Below, piece after piece: positions 34,346 through 43,247 of a stretch of 64,000 nt of DNA. The stretch covers positions 1 to 64,000 of the forward strand of contig NZ_KB889687.1 of NCBI RefSeq assembly GCF_000372745.1. The letters are read 5' to 3'. The stretch is from Embleya scabrispora DSM 41855. GTDB taxonomy: Bacteria > Actinomycetota > Actinomycetes > Streptomycetales > Streptomycetaceae. Below the pieces are notes generated by a model. That model was not told the origin of the DNA and did not search any database. It saw nothing but the letters and a program-made list of their open reading frames with translations. A program made the translations under genes and the position numbers. How positions within the stretch are numbered: the first letter of the stretch is position 1; each line of letters begins with the position of its first letter.

Positions 34346-34888
34346 GTGAGCGCATCGATACTGGTCGTCTGTAGCGGGAACATCTGCCGCTCCCCGCTGG
34401 TCGAGGCGATGTTGCGGCACCGGCTGGCCGGTTCGGCGCTGCCCGCCGAGGTCGGCTCCGCGGGCACCATCGACTGGAACCACCGGCCGATGGCCGACAA
34501 CAGCGCGGTGGTGCTGCACGAATACGGGATCGACCCGGGCTCGCACCGCAGCCGCAAGCTCACCGCCGACCTGCTGCGCACGGCCGACCTGGTGATCGGC
34601 ATGTCGCGCGAACACCACTGGGCGATCGACACGCTCGCCGCCGACGCGCTGCCCCGCACCTTCCTGCTCGGCGAACTCGTGCGACTGGGCGAGCGGTTCG
34701 GCCCGCGCGGCGATCTGCCGCTCGCCGACTGGGTGACCCTGGTCGACGCCCTGCGACCGGCGAACCGACTGGCCCGCCCCGCCGACGAACTCGACGATCC
34801 GATGGGCGAACCGCTCGAATCCTTCCGGGTGATGGGCGCCCGCGCGGACGAACTCACCGCGCGGTTGGTGGGGCTGCTCACCGGGTGA
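34346..34888 (+). CDS. Low-molecular-weight protein-tyrosine phosphatase
   Basis: A 180-residue phosphatase. The P-loop CX5R is VCSGNICRSP, with catalytic Cys9 and Arg15, and the general-acid Asp lies in LDDPMGEPLESF near residue 152. It hydrolyses phosphotyrosine. In actinobacteria these enzymes oppose protein-tyrosine kinases of polysaccharide loci, and this locus sits beside such a cluster, although no kinase of that kind is seen. GTG start with AGGA 8 nt upstream. The frame is open far upstream as a shadow of the DUF5685 gene, so homology decides the start. Confidence 0.9.
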   Translation: MSASILVVCSGNICRSPLVEAMLRHRLAGSALPAEVGSAGTIDWNHRPMADNSAVVLHEYGIDPGSHRSRKLTADLLRTADLVIGMSREHHWAIDTLAADALPRTFLLGELVRLGERFGPRGDLPLADWVTLVDALRPANRLARPADELDDPMGEPLESFRVMGARADELTARLVGLLTG

Positions 34889-35033
34889 CACCGTTCGGGG
34901 CGGCGAGCCGGCTCATTCGAACAAATGATCTTTCCTCGCGGTGTGGCAAGACCCCCTGGGCACACCGACCTTTTGGCTGCCTCATACACTCGCTGTCCCG
35001 TCGTGGGGATCGGCGGTACCGGGTGGGGTGGGC

Positions 35034-36761
35034 ATGCGCGACGCAGAGCACGACCGGAACTACCAGGACGACCGCGAGTACGACGACTACGGCGACGACG
35101 GCCACCACGAGCACGAGGACCGGCGCCGGAACGGCTGGGTGTTCCTCGTGCTGGCCCTGTTACTGATCGTCGGCACGGGTTACGGGGCCTACTCGTTCCT
35201 GCTGCAGGACGACCCCTCCTCGACCACGAAGGCGAACCCGACCGCGTCCGGGGCGGCGGGCGCCGCGGAGCAGAGTCCGCGCAACGCCGCGCGGCGCTTC
35301 CTGGGCGAGTGGCAGACGGGCAACTGGACGGGCGCGGGCGCGCTCACCACCGATCCGAACGCGGCGGGCGCGGCGCTGGTGGGGCTCGACGACGGGCTTC
35401 GGGTGAGCAGTCGCCGCCTCACCGCGGGCGAGGCGCAACCCGAACGGCCGGACGGCAGCGTTCTGGTGCCGTTCGAGGCACGGCTGACGCTCAAGGACGC
35501 CGGCGAATGGACGTACACCGGCACCCTGACCGTCGCCAGGGCACCGGGCCGGGGCTACCTGGTCGGCTGGGCGCCGACCGCGCTGCACCCGGAACTGACC
35601 TCGACCACCCGACTCAAGCTGATGCCCAATCAGGGCGGCGCCGGCGGCGGGGACTTGCACGCGAAGGACGGCTCGGCGCTGTCGCCGACCGAATATCCCT
35701 CGCTGGCCGCGCTCCGAACCGGCCTGGCGAGCAAGGCCCGACCCGCCGAGCAGGCCGCGTCCGGCGGCACGGTGCTGCTGGTCGACGCGGGCACGAGCGC
35801 CACGGTCAGGCAGGTCGCCACGGTCGGCGAAGTGCAGACCGCGCCGCCTGCGGACGGTGGCGTGCGGACCACACTCGACGCCAAGCTCCAGGCGGCGGCC
35901 GAGCGGGCGGTCGGAGGCGAGTCGAGGACCACCTCGCTCGCGGCGGTGCGGATCGGTACCGGCGAGATCGTCGCGCTGGCGAACAACCCGGCGAGCGGCC
36001 CGAACAACGCTTTCCTGGGCACCACTCCGCCCGGCTCGACGCTGAAGATCGTCACGGCGGCGACGCTGCTGACCAAGGGCGCGGTCGACCTGGACGACAA
36101 GGTCGGCTGTCCCGAATCGGCGAACGCGGGCGGCATGCGGTTCACCAACTCCGAGGGGCGCGCGTTCCCCGAGGGCACCTTCAAGCTCGCCTTCGCCCAG
36201 TCCTGCAACACCACGATGGCGAACCTGTCCGGCAAGCTCACCGGCGCCGACCTGGCCGGCATCGCGCACGACTGCTTCGGCATCGGCGGCGACTGGAAGA
36301 CCGGGATCGTCTCGTTCGACGGCCGAGTGCCCGTCGCGACCGACGACACCATGAAGGCCGCGAACATGATCGGTCAGGGCCAGGTGCAGATGAACCCGCT
36401 CACCATGGCCTCGGTTGTCGCCACCGCGAAGTCCGGCACGTTCCGCCAGCCGCATCTGCTCGTCGACCAGGAGGGCCTGTGGCGGGCCCCGCGTCAGCTC
36501 TCCCCCGGGGTGAGCAGCCGGTTGCGCACGCTGATGCGGTCGGTGGTCACCGAGGGCACCGCGCGCGACTCGCTCGGCGGGCTCGGCGGCGACGTGGGCG
36601 CCAAGACCGGCACCGCCGAGGTCGGCGGCGGCAAACCGAACAACGGCTGGATGGTCGCCTACCGCGGCGACATCGCGGTCGCGGTCTGGGTCGAGGGCGG
36701 CATCACCGGCGGCCGGTCGGCCGGGCCGATCGTCAAGTCGTTCCTGGGTGCGGCGGGCTGA
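35034..36761 (+). CDS. Penicillin-binding protein (transpeptidase with NTF2-like domain)
   Basis: A 575-residue class B-type penicillin-binding protein. A cytoplasmic, very acidic N-terminus (residues 2-35, Asp/Glu/Tyr/His-rich) precedes one span (about 40-62). An NTF2-like MecA N-terminal domain (about 85-195) follows, then the transpeptidase. Its motifs are all present: SxxK in GSTLKIVTA, SxN in SCNTTM and KTG in GAKTGTAEV. It cross-links peptidoglycan outside the membrane. The ATG of MRDAEHD is preferred to an upstream ATG at 34941 because homology and composition begin there. The thioesterase gene follows after 16 nt. Confidence 0.92.
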   Translation: MRDAEHDRNYQDDREYDDYGDDGHHEHEDRRRNGWVFLVLALLLIVGTGYGAYSFLLQDDPSSTTKANPTASGAAGAAEQSPRNAARRFLGEWQTGNWTGAGALTTDPNAAGAALVGLDDGLRVSSRRLTAGEAQPERPDGSVLVPFEARLTLKDAGEWTYTGTLTVARAPGRGYLVGWAPTALHPELTSTTRLKLMPNQGGAGGGDLHAKDGSALSPTEYPSLAALRTGLASKARPAEQAASGGTVLLVDAGTSATVRQVATVGEVQTAPPADGGVRTTLDAKLQAAAERAVGGESRTTSLAAVRIGTGEIVALANNPASGPNNAFLGTTPPGSTLKIVTAATLLTKGAVDLDDKVGCPESANAGGMRFTNSEGRAFPEGTFKLAFAQSCNTTMANLSGKLTGADLAGIAHDCFGIGGDWKTGIVSFDGRVPVATDDTMKAANMIGQGQVQMNPLTMASVVATAKSGTFRQPHLLVDQEGLWRAPRQLSPGVSSRLRTLMRSVVTEGTARDSLGGLGGDVGAKTGTAEVGGGKPNNGWMVAYRGDIAVAVWVEGGITGGRSAGPIVKSFLGAAG

Positions 36762-36777
36762 CCGGCCGTAGTCCATC

Positions 36778-37659
36778 ATGGGCAGCGTGAGCGAACACGA
36801 TCTTGCCGACGAGGGCCCTGGCCGGGCCGAGACCTTCCTCGACCTGCTGCGCTTGGAGCAGATCGAGGAGAACATCTTCCGGGGCTGGTGCCACGCCGGG
36901 GCGCCGCTGCGGGCCTTCGGCGGCCAAGTCGCCGCCCAGGCCCTGGTGGCGGCGGGCCGCACGGTGGTCCCGGACCGGCACGTGCACTCGTTGCACAGCT
37001 ACTTCCTGCGCCCCGGCAGCACCACGGCACCCATCGTGTACCAGGTCGACCGGGTCCGGGACGGGCGCTCGTTCGCGACCCGGCGCGTGACCGGCGTACA
37101 ACACGGCGCGGTGATCTTCACGCTGTCGGCGTCCTTCAAGGTGGCCGAGGAGACCCCGGGACACCGCCGCGCGATGCCGGACGTCCCGCTCCCGGAGGAT
37201 CTCCCGGACCCGTACGAGAAGTTGTCCGCCGAGGAGCGCGCGCACTACGAGGAGTCGCAGACCCGGCTACTGATGGACCTGCGCTTCGTTCCGGAGGACC
37301 GGTCGCCGGGCACCCACATCGTCGACGGCATCCCGCACCAGCGGGTGTGGATGCGGGCCGCCAAGCAGCTTCCGGACGACCCGCTGTTGCACGTGTGCGG
37401 GCTGACCTACATGTCCGATCTGACCCTCGCGGGCACCGCGGCCAAGCCGTACATCACCGATCCGTCGAAGCTGCAGATGGCCTCGCTCGACCACGCGGTG
37501 TGGTTCCTGCGTCCGTTCCGCGCCGACGAGTGGTTGCTGTTCGCCCAGGCGTCGCCGTCCGCCCAGGACGCGCGCGGGCTGGCGATGGGCGAGTTCTACA
37601 ACCACGACGGGGTGCTGGTGGCATCGGTGGTGCAGGAGGCGGTGATCCGCCAGCGGTAG
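36778..37659 (+). CDS. tesB: Acyl-CoA thioesterase II
   Basis: A 293-residue double-hotdog enzyme that hydrolyses acyl-CoA to fatty acid and CoA. Family hallmarks are FRGWCHAGAPLRAFGGQVAAQALVAA (residues 34-59), the first-hotdog HSLHSYFLRPGS, and the second-hotdog SLDHAVWFLRPFRADEWLLFAQASPSAQDARGLAMGEFYN. The catalytic Asp-Ser/Thr-Gln set is consistent with LDHAVWF and the later AQ segment. The start is ATG at 36778; GTG at 36787 is an alternative. Confidence 0.93.
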   Translation: MGSVSEHDLADEGPGRAETFLDLLRLEQIEENIFRGWCHAGAPLRAFGGQVAAQALVAAGRTVVPDRHVHSLHSYFLRPGSTTAPIVYQVDRVRDGRSFATRRVTGVQHGAVIFTLSASFKVAEETPGHRRAMPDVPLPEDLPDPYEKLSAEERAHYEESQTRLLMDLRFVPEDRSPGTHIVDGIPHQRVWMRAAKQLPDDPLLHVCGLTYMSDLTLAGTAAKPYITDPSKLQMASLDHAVWFLRPFRADEWLLFAQASPSAQDARGLAMGEFYNHDGVLVASVVQEAVIRQR

Positions 37660-37798
37660 CGCCCGGCGCGTGCTCCACCGCCGGCCCGGACCGCGTCGAA
37701 TCTCCGCTCGGGGCAGGGGACTTGCCCGATTTCGTGGTCCCCGCACGGTCGATTGCGGCTAGGCTCCCGGAATTCGGATCGAAGGTCGGGGGGCTACC

Positions 37799-38968
37799 GT
37801 GTCCGAGATATTCGAACAGATGCCCGCGCCGGGGATGGCGATCGCCTCGCCCGGGGTCGCGGCGCACATCGGCCGATCACGCCGGGGCGCCCTCGGCAAG
37901 CGGCTGCGGGGGCTGCTGTACGGGCTGGTGATCTCCGGCGCGCTGCTCGGATACGGGTGGGGCCGGCAGGGGGCGCCGGGCGCGGGGGCCGCAGCGGTCG
38001 TCGGGGTGGTCTTCACGATCTTTTTCGTCCTCTGGGTGCCGGCCAGGATCGCCAACCACGTGAGTGCGGGCCGGGCGGCGCATCGACTGCTGCGGGAGCA
38101 TCCGTGGGTACCGGTCCGGTTCACCTTCGCGGAAGTGGAACATCCGGACGGGTACCCGATCGAGGGCGTGCGGTTGCTCAAGGCGGACGGCGGCACGCTG
38201 CTCGACCTGGACATCCCCTGGTCCGCCGAGCTGCGGCGGCAGGTGCGCGCGTCGAACGTGACCCGGCTGTGGTGCGCGGGCGATCCGACCACCGGTGCGG
38301 TGATCGCGCTGCCCGGCGGCCTGCACGCCTTCGTGTACACCCCGGACGCCGAGCCGAGCCCGGCGCTGAGCGCGACCGCCGCCGGGCACGACGCGCGGGC
38401 GGGCGTACCCGCCGGCATCGATCCCGGCGGGCTGGTCCTGGCGCCGCGGCGCGGGGTACGCCTGCTCCGGCTGATCGCGTACAACGGGGTCGGCCTGGGC
38501 GTGCTCTCCATCGTCGGCGGTCTGACCGGGTTCGCCGGCGACGACCGGTCGCCGGTCTGGAGCTACCTGGCCCCGCCGCTGATCGCCGCAACGCCGCCGA
38601 TCCTTTTCCTGTTCATTCCGTTGACCGTGCCGCTGCTGCGGATCGACGGCACCGGCATCACCCGCACCTCCGCACGCGGGAAGATCTCCCGGCTGACCTG
38701 GGCGCAGCTGGTCGACGTGGAGTTCCGGGGAGCCGAGCTGAACGCGTACTTCCGGCCCGATGCCACGACGGACGGGTGGTACCTGTCTCCTCGGACCGGC
38801 CGTCGGAGCGGCACGCTGGTCTATCGGGAGCGCTTCGGCTTGTCCGCCACGGAACGACGGGCCCGCCGCGAGGCGATCTCGGCGGCGCTGCCGTTCTTCG
38901 CGTGGACGGTCGCGGGCGCGCAGGTGCGAATCGACCTGGGCGACGGTTCGACCGCCCCGCGGCACTGA
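37799..38968 (+). CDS. Hypothetical membrane protein with C-terminal PH-like region
   Basis: A 389-residue protein. Two spans lie at about residues 38-58 and 62-82, a soluble region (about 95-215) contains repeated beta-strands, and two more spans lie at about 228-248 and 257-283. A final soluble region (about 284-389) reads LLRIDGTGITRTSARGKISRLTWAQLVDVEFRGAELNAYF, like a bacterial PH domain. Function unknown. GTG start with a purine-rich run (GAAGGTCGGGGGG) upstream. Not obviously operonic with the thioesterase, from which 139 nt separates it. Confidence 0.8.
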   Translation: MSEIFEQMPAPGMAIASPGVAAHIGRSRRGALGKRLRGLLYGLVISGALLGYGWGRQGAPGAGAAAVVGVVFTIFFVLWVPARIANHVSAGRAAHRLLREHPWVPVRFTFAEVEHPDGYPIEGVRLLKADGGTLLDLDIPWSAELRRQVRASNVTRLWCAGDPTTGAVIALPGGLHAFVYTPDAEPSPALSATAAGHDARAGVPAGIDPGGLVLAPRRGVRLLRLIAYNGVGLGVLSIVGGLTGFAGDDRSPVWSYLAPPLIAATPPILFLFIPLTVPLLRIDGTGITRTSARGKISRLTWAQLVDVEFRGAELNAYFRPDATTDGWYLSPRTGRRSGTLVYRERFGLSATERRARREAISAALPFFAWTVAGAQVRIDLGDGSTAPRH

Positions 38969-39002
38969 CCACCGCCGCAGGCGCTTTGCTCGGACGCGCC
39001 GG

Positions 39003-39344
39003 TCACGGTGGCGGGGCGGCCTTTCGGCCCGCACCCGGTCGCGCGAGCGCGTCCACGCCGTGCCGCACGCCCGCCCGCACACCGCCGGCCGAGCCGAGTT
39101 GGCGCAGCGCGTACAGCAGTACCGCGATGTCGTCGATCAGGATCGGGTCGGGCAGCAGGTCCACCGGGCTGATCGCGTAGATCAGCGCGCCCAGGAACAC
39201 CATCCGATCGCGCGTACTTGCTTCCGGGCCGCGCACCAGCCGCCAGGTCCGCAACAATCGGCGGACCAGGACGACCACGATCACCAGCGTCACGACGAAC
39301 ACGAGCGCCGCGACGCCGATCACAATCCAGAGCCAGGTGTCCAC
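39003..39344 (-). CDS. DUF1232 (YkvA-like) small membrane protein
   Basis: A 113-residue protein with one N-terminal span (about 5-28) and the DUF1232 signature LGALIYAISPVDLLPDPILIDDIAVLLYAL at about 52-81. The family is widespread and functionally uncharacterised. The GTG start lies 18 nt past the stop of the upstream dehydrogenase gene, so it may be co-transcribed with it. Confidence 0.87.
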   Translation of the reverse strand: MDTWLWIVIGVAALVFVVTLVIVVVLVRRLLRTWRLVRGPEASTRDRMVFLGALIYAISPVDLLPDPILIDDIAVLLYALRQLGSAGGVRAGVRHGVDALARPGAGRKAAPPP

Positions 39345-39362
39345 GTCGGGACATCTGCCCCG

Positions 39363-40742
39363 TCAGCCGCCGCCCACCCAGACCGTCTTGGCGTTGCAGA
39401 ATTCCCGGATGCCCAGATGGGCGAGTTCGCGTCCGTAGCCGCTGGTCTTGATGCCGCCGAAGGGCAGCTCGGGGTGGGAGGTGACCATGCCGTTCACGAA
39501 GACCGCGCCGGCCGCCAACTCGGCCGCACAGCGCCGCTGTTCGGCGTCGTCGTCGGTCCAGGCGTTGGCGCCCAGGCCGAACGGCGTCGCGTTGGCCAGC
39601 GCGATCGCCTCGTCCAGGTCGGAGACTCGGTACAGCCCGGCGACCGGGCCGAACACCTCCTCGCGGTACATCCGCATGTCCGGGGTGAGCTCGGCGACCA
39701 CGGTCGGCGGGTAGTACCAACCGGGGCCGGGCGGGCGCTCGCCGCCGCACAGGATCCGGGCGCCCTTGGCCCGGGCGTCCTCGACCTGCTCGGTGACGTC
39801 GCGCACGCCCTGCTCCTGGGCGAGCGGACCCACGTCGGTGCCCGCTGCGGTCGGGTCGCCGACCCGGAGCGCGGCCATGTTCGCGGTGAACGCCGCGGCG
39901 AAGTCGTCGTAGACGTCGGTGTGCACGATGAAGCGCTTGGCCGCGATACAGCTCTGTCCGTTGTTCTGGGTGCGGGCCGTGGTGGCTGTTCTGGCAGCGG
40001 CCTCGATGTCGGCGGAGGGCAGCACCAGGAAGGGGTCGGAGCCGCCGAGTTCGAGCACCGTCTTCTTCAGCTCGCGGCCGGCGATCGCCGCGATCGAGCG
40101 CCCGGCACCCTCGCTGCCGGTCAGCGTGGCGGCCACCACACGCGGGTCGGAGAGCACCCGCTCGACCAGCTTCGACCCGATCAGCAGCGTTTGGAAGGCC
40201 CCTTCCGGAAAGCCGGCCCTGGTGAACAGCTCGCCGAGGTACAGCGCGGTCCGCGGCACGTTCGACGCGTGCTTGAGCAAACCGGTGTTGCCCGCCATCA
40301 GCGCGGGCGCGGCGAACCGCATCGCCTGCCACAGCGGGAAGTTCCACGGCATCACGGCCAGCACCGGACCCAGCGGCTCATACCGTACGTACGCCTTGCG
40401 GGCGCCGACCGCGTCCGCGTCGGCCCGCTCGTCGGCCAGGAAGTCCGCCGCCCGATCGGCGTAGAACCGACACAGCCGCGCGCACTTGGCCACCTCGGCC
40501 TCGGCGGCGGCGAGCGTCTTGCCCATCTCCGCCGTCATCATCGCCGCGACCTCGCCCTTCTCCGCGTCGAGCAGATCCGCGGCCCGTCGCATCGCCTTCG
40601 CGCGGACGTCGTACGCGTCCCGCCGATGGGCCCGGAACACCTCGTCGGACCGCGCGATGCGGGCCTCGATCTCCGGTTCACCGATCTCGGCGAACTCCTC
40701 GATCGTCTCCCCGGTCGCCGGGTTGACGGACGCGATGGCCAT
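39363..40742 (-). CDS. NAD(P)-dependent succinate-semialdehyde dehydrogenase (aldehyde dehydrogenase)
   Basis: A 459-residue aldehyde dehydrogenase closest to the GabD2/SSADH group. The oxyanion Asn lies in VMPWNFPLWQAMRF (about 131), general base Glu231 in ELGGSDPF and nucleophile Cys265 in NNGQSCIAAKRF. It oxidises succinate semialdehyde to succinate in 4-aminobutyrate breakdown, though the exact substrate and cofactor cannot be read from sequence. GGAGGG lies 6 nt before the ATG of MAIASVNP. No GABA transaminase is nearby; agmatine deiminase, 13 kb away, could feed putrescine/GABA metabolism. Confidence 0.9.
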   Translation of the reverse strand: MAIASVNPATGETIEEFAEIGEPEIEARIARSDEVFRAHRRDAYDVRAKAMRRAADLLDAEKGEVAAMMTAEMGKTLAAAEAEVAKCARLCRFYADRAADFLADERADADAVGARKAYVRYEPLGPVLAVMPWNFPLWQAMRFAAPALMAGNTGLLKHASNVPRTALYLGELFTRAGFPEGAFQTLLIGSKLVERVLSDPRVVAATLTGSEGAGRSIAAIAGRELKKTVLELGGSDPFLVLPSADIEAAARTATTARTQNNGQSCIAAKRFIVHTDVYDDFAAAFTANMAALRVGDPTAAGTDVGPLAQEQGVRDVTEQVEDARAKGARILCGGERPPGPGWYYPPTVVAELTPDMRMYREEVFGPVAGLYRVSDLDEAIALANATPFGLGANAWTDDDAEQRRCAAELAAGAVFVNGMVTSHPELPFGGIKTSGYGRELAHLGIREFCNAKTVWVGGG

Positions 40743-40882
40743 GGGCCCTCCAGATACGGATACGGACGGTGAGTGCGACGGACACTGACGTCGATCGCGG
40801 CACCCCGCCGACCCGTTACCCACGCCACGCCGGCTGACACAACGCCGGGCGGCTGTCGTACCCGGCTGGGATCATCCGCGCC

Positions 40883-41218
40883 ATGAAGGAACAAGCCATC
40901 CCCATCCTGCGCGTGGCCGACGCCGCCGTCTCGGTCCGCTGGTACACCCGCCTGGGCTTCGCCCAGGAGTGGGAACACCGCTTCGAACCGGGCTTCCCCG
41001 CCTTCGTGGACATCGCGCGCGGCGACGTACACCTCTTCCTCAGCGAACACACCGGCGACGCGACCCCGGACACGCTGGTCTACCTGCGGGTCGCGGACGT
41101 GGACGCGGTGGCCCGGGAATTCGGGCTGCCGGTGGAGGAGGCGCCGTGGGCTCGGGAGGTGCATCTGACGGACCCGGATGGGAATCGGCTGCGGGTGGGG
41201 ACAGCGCGGGAGGAGTGA
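40883..41218 (+). CDS. VOC-family protein (glyoxalase/bleomycin-resistance type)
   Basis: A 111-residue single vicinal-oxygen-chelate unit: IPILRVADAAVSVRWYTRLGFAQEWEHRF at the N-terminus and EVHLTDPDGNRLRVG at the C-terminus. The length and the motif FPAFVDIARGDVHLFLSEH match bleomycin-binding-type members, which act as dimers. It could sequester a drug or be a small dioxygenase or glyoxalase; no catalytic assignment is possible. Divergent from the aldehyde dehydrogenase. Confidence 0.85.
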   Translation: MKEQAIPILRVADAAVSVRWYTRLGFAQEWEHRFEPGFPAFVDIARGDVHLFLSEHTGDATPDTLVYLRVADVDAVAREFGLPVEEAPWAREVHLTDPDGNRLRVGTAREE

Positions 41219-41226
41219 GCGGGGCT

Positions 41227-41619
41227 TCAGTCGCCGGTCATGCCGATTTGCAGCTCGAGCCGACCGTCGGCGACGCGTTCGGCGAGCGGGCCGAGGTGCT
41301 CCGACTGGGCTTGGTCGATCCGTAGCCAGGTCAGGTCCGGAAGGTCCGCAAGAGGGCTCAGATCGGTCACGGGCGCGTCGCACAGACCGAGCACGCGAAG
41401 GCGGGGCAAATCTGCCAACGGAGACACGTCCGTCACCTGCGATCCATCCACATACAGACGGTTGAGGGCGGGCAGGCCGCGTAGCGGGCCCAGTTCGGCA
41501 ACCCGAGTGCGGGCGATGCCGAGTGCCGCCGGCCTCGGATACTTCGTCAGACCCGACAGGTCTGCAAACCAGCGTCGCCGGGGCCGCGACTCGCGGCGGG
41601 TCTGCACGACCAGGCTCAC
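41227..41619 (-). CDS. Leucine-rich-repeat protein fragment
   Basis: A 130-residue open frame with four internalin-like LRR units (PLRGLPALNRLYVDGSQVTDVS, PLADLPRLRVLGLCDAPVTDLS, PLADLPDLTWLRIDQAQSEHLG and a partial first unit). The first available start is the GTG at 41619. The same frame continues upstream for at least 35 codons with coding-like composition but no start codon, so the gene is probably N-terminally broken. Internalin-type repeats in actinobacteria serve protein binding; no role can be assigned. Confidence 0.6.
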   Translation of the reverse strand: MSLVVQTRRESRPRRRWFADLSGLTKYPRPAALGIARTRVAELGPLRGLPALNRLYVDGSQVTDVSPLADLPRLRVLGLCDAPVTDLSPLADLPDLTWLRIDQAQSEHLGPLAERVADGRLELQIGMTGD

Positions 41620-41855
41620 GTAGGCCGTGGTGAGTTCGTAGGTGCTGTCCTGTGGGCCGAGTTCGGTGACGCCGAACAGCCGGGCCTGATCGAGCTTGAC
41701 CCGCAGGCCGGCGCGGTGGCGTCGGTCGAAGGCGTCGTCCTGTGCAGGTCGAGGGCGCCTTCGTCGCGAAGTCGGAAGTGGAACAGGTCGTCCGACGTGG
41801 CGGGTTCGGTCGTTTGGCGGGAGCGTAGCGAGGGGTCGCCGTCGGGCTCACCCCA
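41620..41855 (-). pseudogene. Decayed 5' part of the LRR gene
   Basis: In the LRR frame the upstream codons read DDAFDRRHRAGLRVKLDQ, then GVTELGPQDSTYELTTAYV, which looks protein-like. Near 41745 the coding-like signal moves to another frame (SDDLFHFRLRDEGALDLH), which runs back to a TAA at about 41857 without any start. This suggests a frameshift and loss of the start. Confidence 0.45.
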
Positions 41856-42488
41856 TTATTCGGGCGACTTCGGGCGATCGCCGGCCAGTACGCCCCTGGC
41901 GAGTGCCGTCAGGCCGTTCTTGATGCGGTCGGGGGAGATGCCCTGTTCCCGCTGTCGCCGGTAGACCTCCGGCGCCAGCGGCGCGAGCAGCGTGTCCGCG
42001 AGTGCCTCGGGGTCCGGGCGGTCCGCGGCCAGGACGCGCACGTGCGTGAACCAGAACCCGTACGCGCCGGTGCGGTAGCGCGCGCTGCCGGTCTCCGCGC
42101 CCAGGAGCAGGTGTACGTGCCGCTCCAGCAGGTCGACCATCGCCGCGTAGAAGGCCGCCAGGCGCTCCGCCGGATCGCTCTCGTCCGGGCCCAACGGCGG
42201 TGCGCCGCGCAGGATTTCGTGTTGCAGCGCGCGCTCGTGCTCGTCCAGCAGGGCGCGCGCGATGGAGGCGCGGTCGGGATAGCGGCGATACAGCGTGCCG
42301 CGGCCGATGCCCGCGGCCTTGGCGATGTCCTCCATGGTGACCTCGGCCGGATCGCCGGCCGCGAACAGCTCCTCGGCCGCGGCCAGTACGCGAGCCCGAT
42401 TGCGCGCGGCGTCCGCGCGCTCGCGCGGCGGCCCGGTCCCGTCCGCGGTGACCGGAAGGCCGGTGAGCAAGTCGGTGCGTTTCGTCAT
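41856..42488 (-). CDS. TetR-family regulator of the azoreductase-SMR operon
   Basis: A 210-residue repressor-type protein. The helix-turn-helix is ARVLAAAEELFAAGDPAEVTMEDIAKAAGIGRGTLYRRYPDRASIARALL (about 32-82). The C-terminal ligand domain is of the usual all-helical type. It is divergent from the azoreductase, and the 99-nt intergenic region carries two related inverted repeats, so it most likely represses both directions until a quinone, dye or cationic ligand binds. ATG start. Confidence 0.9.
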   Translation of the reverse strand: MTKRTDLLTGLPVTADGTGPPRERADAARNRARVLAAAEELFAAGDPAEVTMEDIAKAAGIGRGTLYRRYPDRASIARALLDEHERALQHEILRGAPPLGPDESDPAERLAAFYAAMVDLLERHVHLLLGAETGSARYRTGAYGFWFTHVRVLAADRPDPEALADTLLAPLAPEVYRRQREQGISPDRIKNGLTALARGVLAGDRPKSPE

Positions 42489-42506
42489 GTCCCCACTCTA
42501 ACCATC

Positions 42507-42527
42507 AAGTGGACACAACGTCCACTT
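42507..42527. promoter_or_regulatory. TetR operator candidate 1
   Basis: AAGTGGAC-ACAAC-GTCCACTT: perfect 8-bp arms with a 5-nt spacer, between the divergent TetR and azoreductase genes. It is 19 bp upstream of the TetR start. Confidence 0.75.
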
Positions 42528-42550
42528 AGCCGTTACAGTCGAATCCTCAA

Positions 42551-42567
42551 CCGGACACTCTGTCCAC
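42551..42567. promoter_or_regulatory. TetR operator candidate 2
   Basis: CCGGACACTCTGTCCAC contains GGACA-CTC-TGTCC and aligns with the core of the first site (GTGGACACAACGTCCAC). It is about 20 bp before the azoreductase start. Confidence 0.65.
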
Positions 42568-42587
42568 TTATTCTCCCGGGAGCACCC

Positions 42588-43247
42588 ATGCCGCACCTCC
42601 TGCACCTCGACTCCAGCGCCCGCGCCGACTCCTTCTCCCGGACCCTGGGCGCGGCCTTCGCCGACGCGTGGCGCGCCGCGCGACCGGACGCCGAGTACAC
42701 CCACCGCGACCTCACCGCCCGCCCCGTGCCGCCGATCGACCAGGCGTGGACCGAGATCTGCGACACGATGCTGCGCGAAGGCATCACCGCGATCGCGGAC
42801 TACCCGCAGGCGGTCCGCACGCCCGAGCAGCGCAAGGCATGGGACACGGTCGAGCCGCTGTTGGCGGAACTGGTCGCCGCGGACGTCGTGTTGATCGGCG
42901 CGCCGATGTACAACTTCGGCGTGCCCGCCCAGCTCAAGAGCTGGATCGACCAGGTCACCTTCCCCAAGATGTCGCTGGCGCCGCGCCGCTTCGTGGTCGC
43001 CTCGGCGCGCGGCGGCTCGTACCTGCCGGGCACCCCGCGGGCGCCGTTCGACCACCAGACGCGCTACCTCGTCGACTTCTTCACCGGGCACTACGCGATC
43101 TCGGACGCGATCGTGCTCGGTACCGAACTGACCAACTCGCTCGTGGACCCCGGCCTCGCCGAGCGGCGGGACCAGCACCTGTCCTCGCACGCGGAGGCGC
43201 TCGGCCGCGCCGCGGAACTGGGGCGCTCACTCGTGGAGGCGTACTGA
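42588..43247 (+). CDS. azoR: FMN-dependent NADH:azoreductase / quinone reductase
   Basis: A 219-residue flavodoxin-like enzyme. The FMN phosphate loop is LDSSARADSFSRTLG, the FMN ring is held by APMYNFGVPAQLKSWIDQVTF (about 103-123), and SARGGSYLPGTPRAPFDHQTRYL is typical of AzoR. It reduces quinones and azo bonds with NAD(P)H. The start is the ATG with GGGAG 8 nt upstream; the longer open frame upstream is a shadow of TetR. The stop overlaps the SMR gene (TGATG), giving a two-gene detoxification operon. Confidence 0.93.
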   Translation: MPHLLHLDSSARADSFSRTLGAAFADAWRAARPDAEYTHRDLTARPVPPIDQAWTEICDTMLREGITAIADYPQAVRTPEQRKAWDTVEPLLAELVAADVVLIGAPMYNFGVPAQLKSWIDQVTFPKMSLAPRRFVVASARGGSYLPGTPRAPFDHQTRYLVDFFTGHYAISDAIVLGTELTNSLVDPGLAERRDQHLSSHAEALGRAAELGRSLVEAY

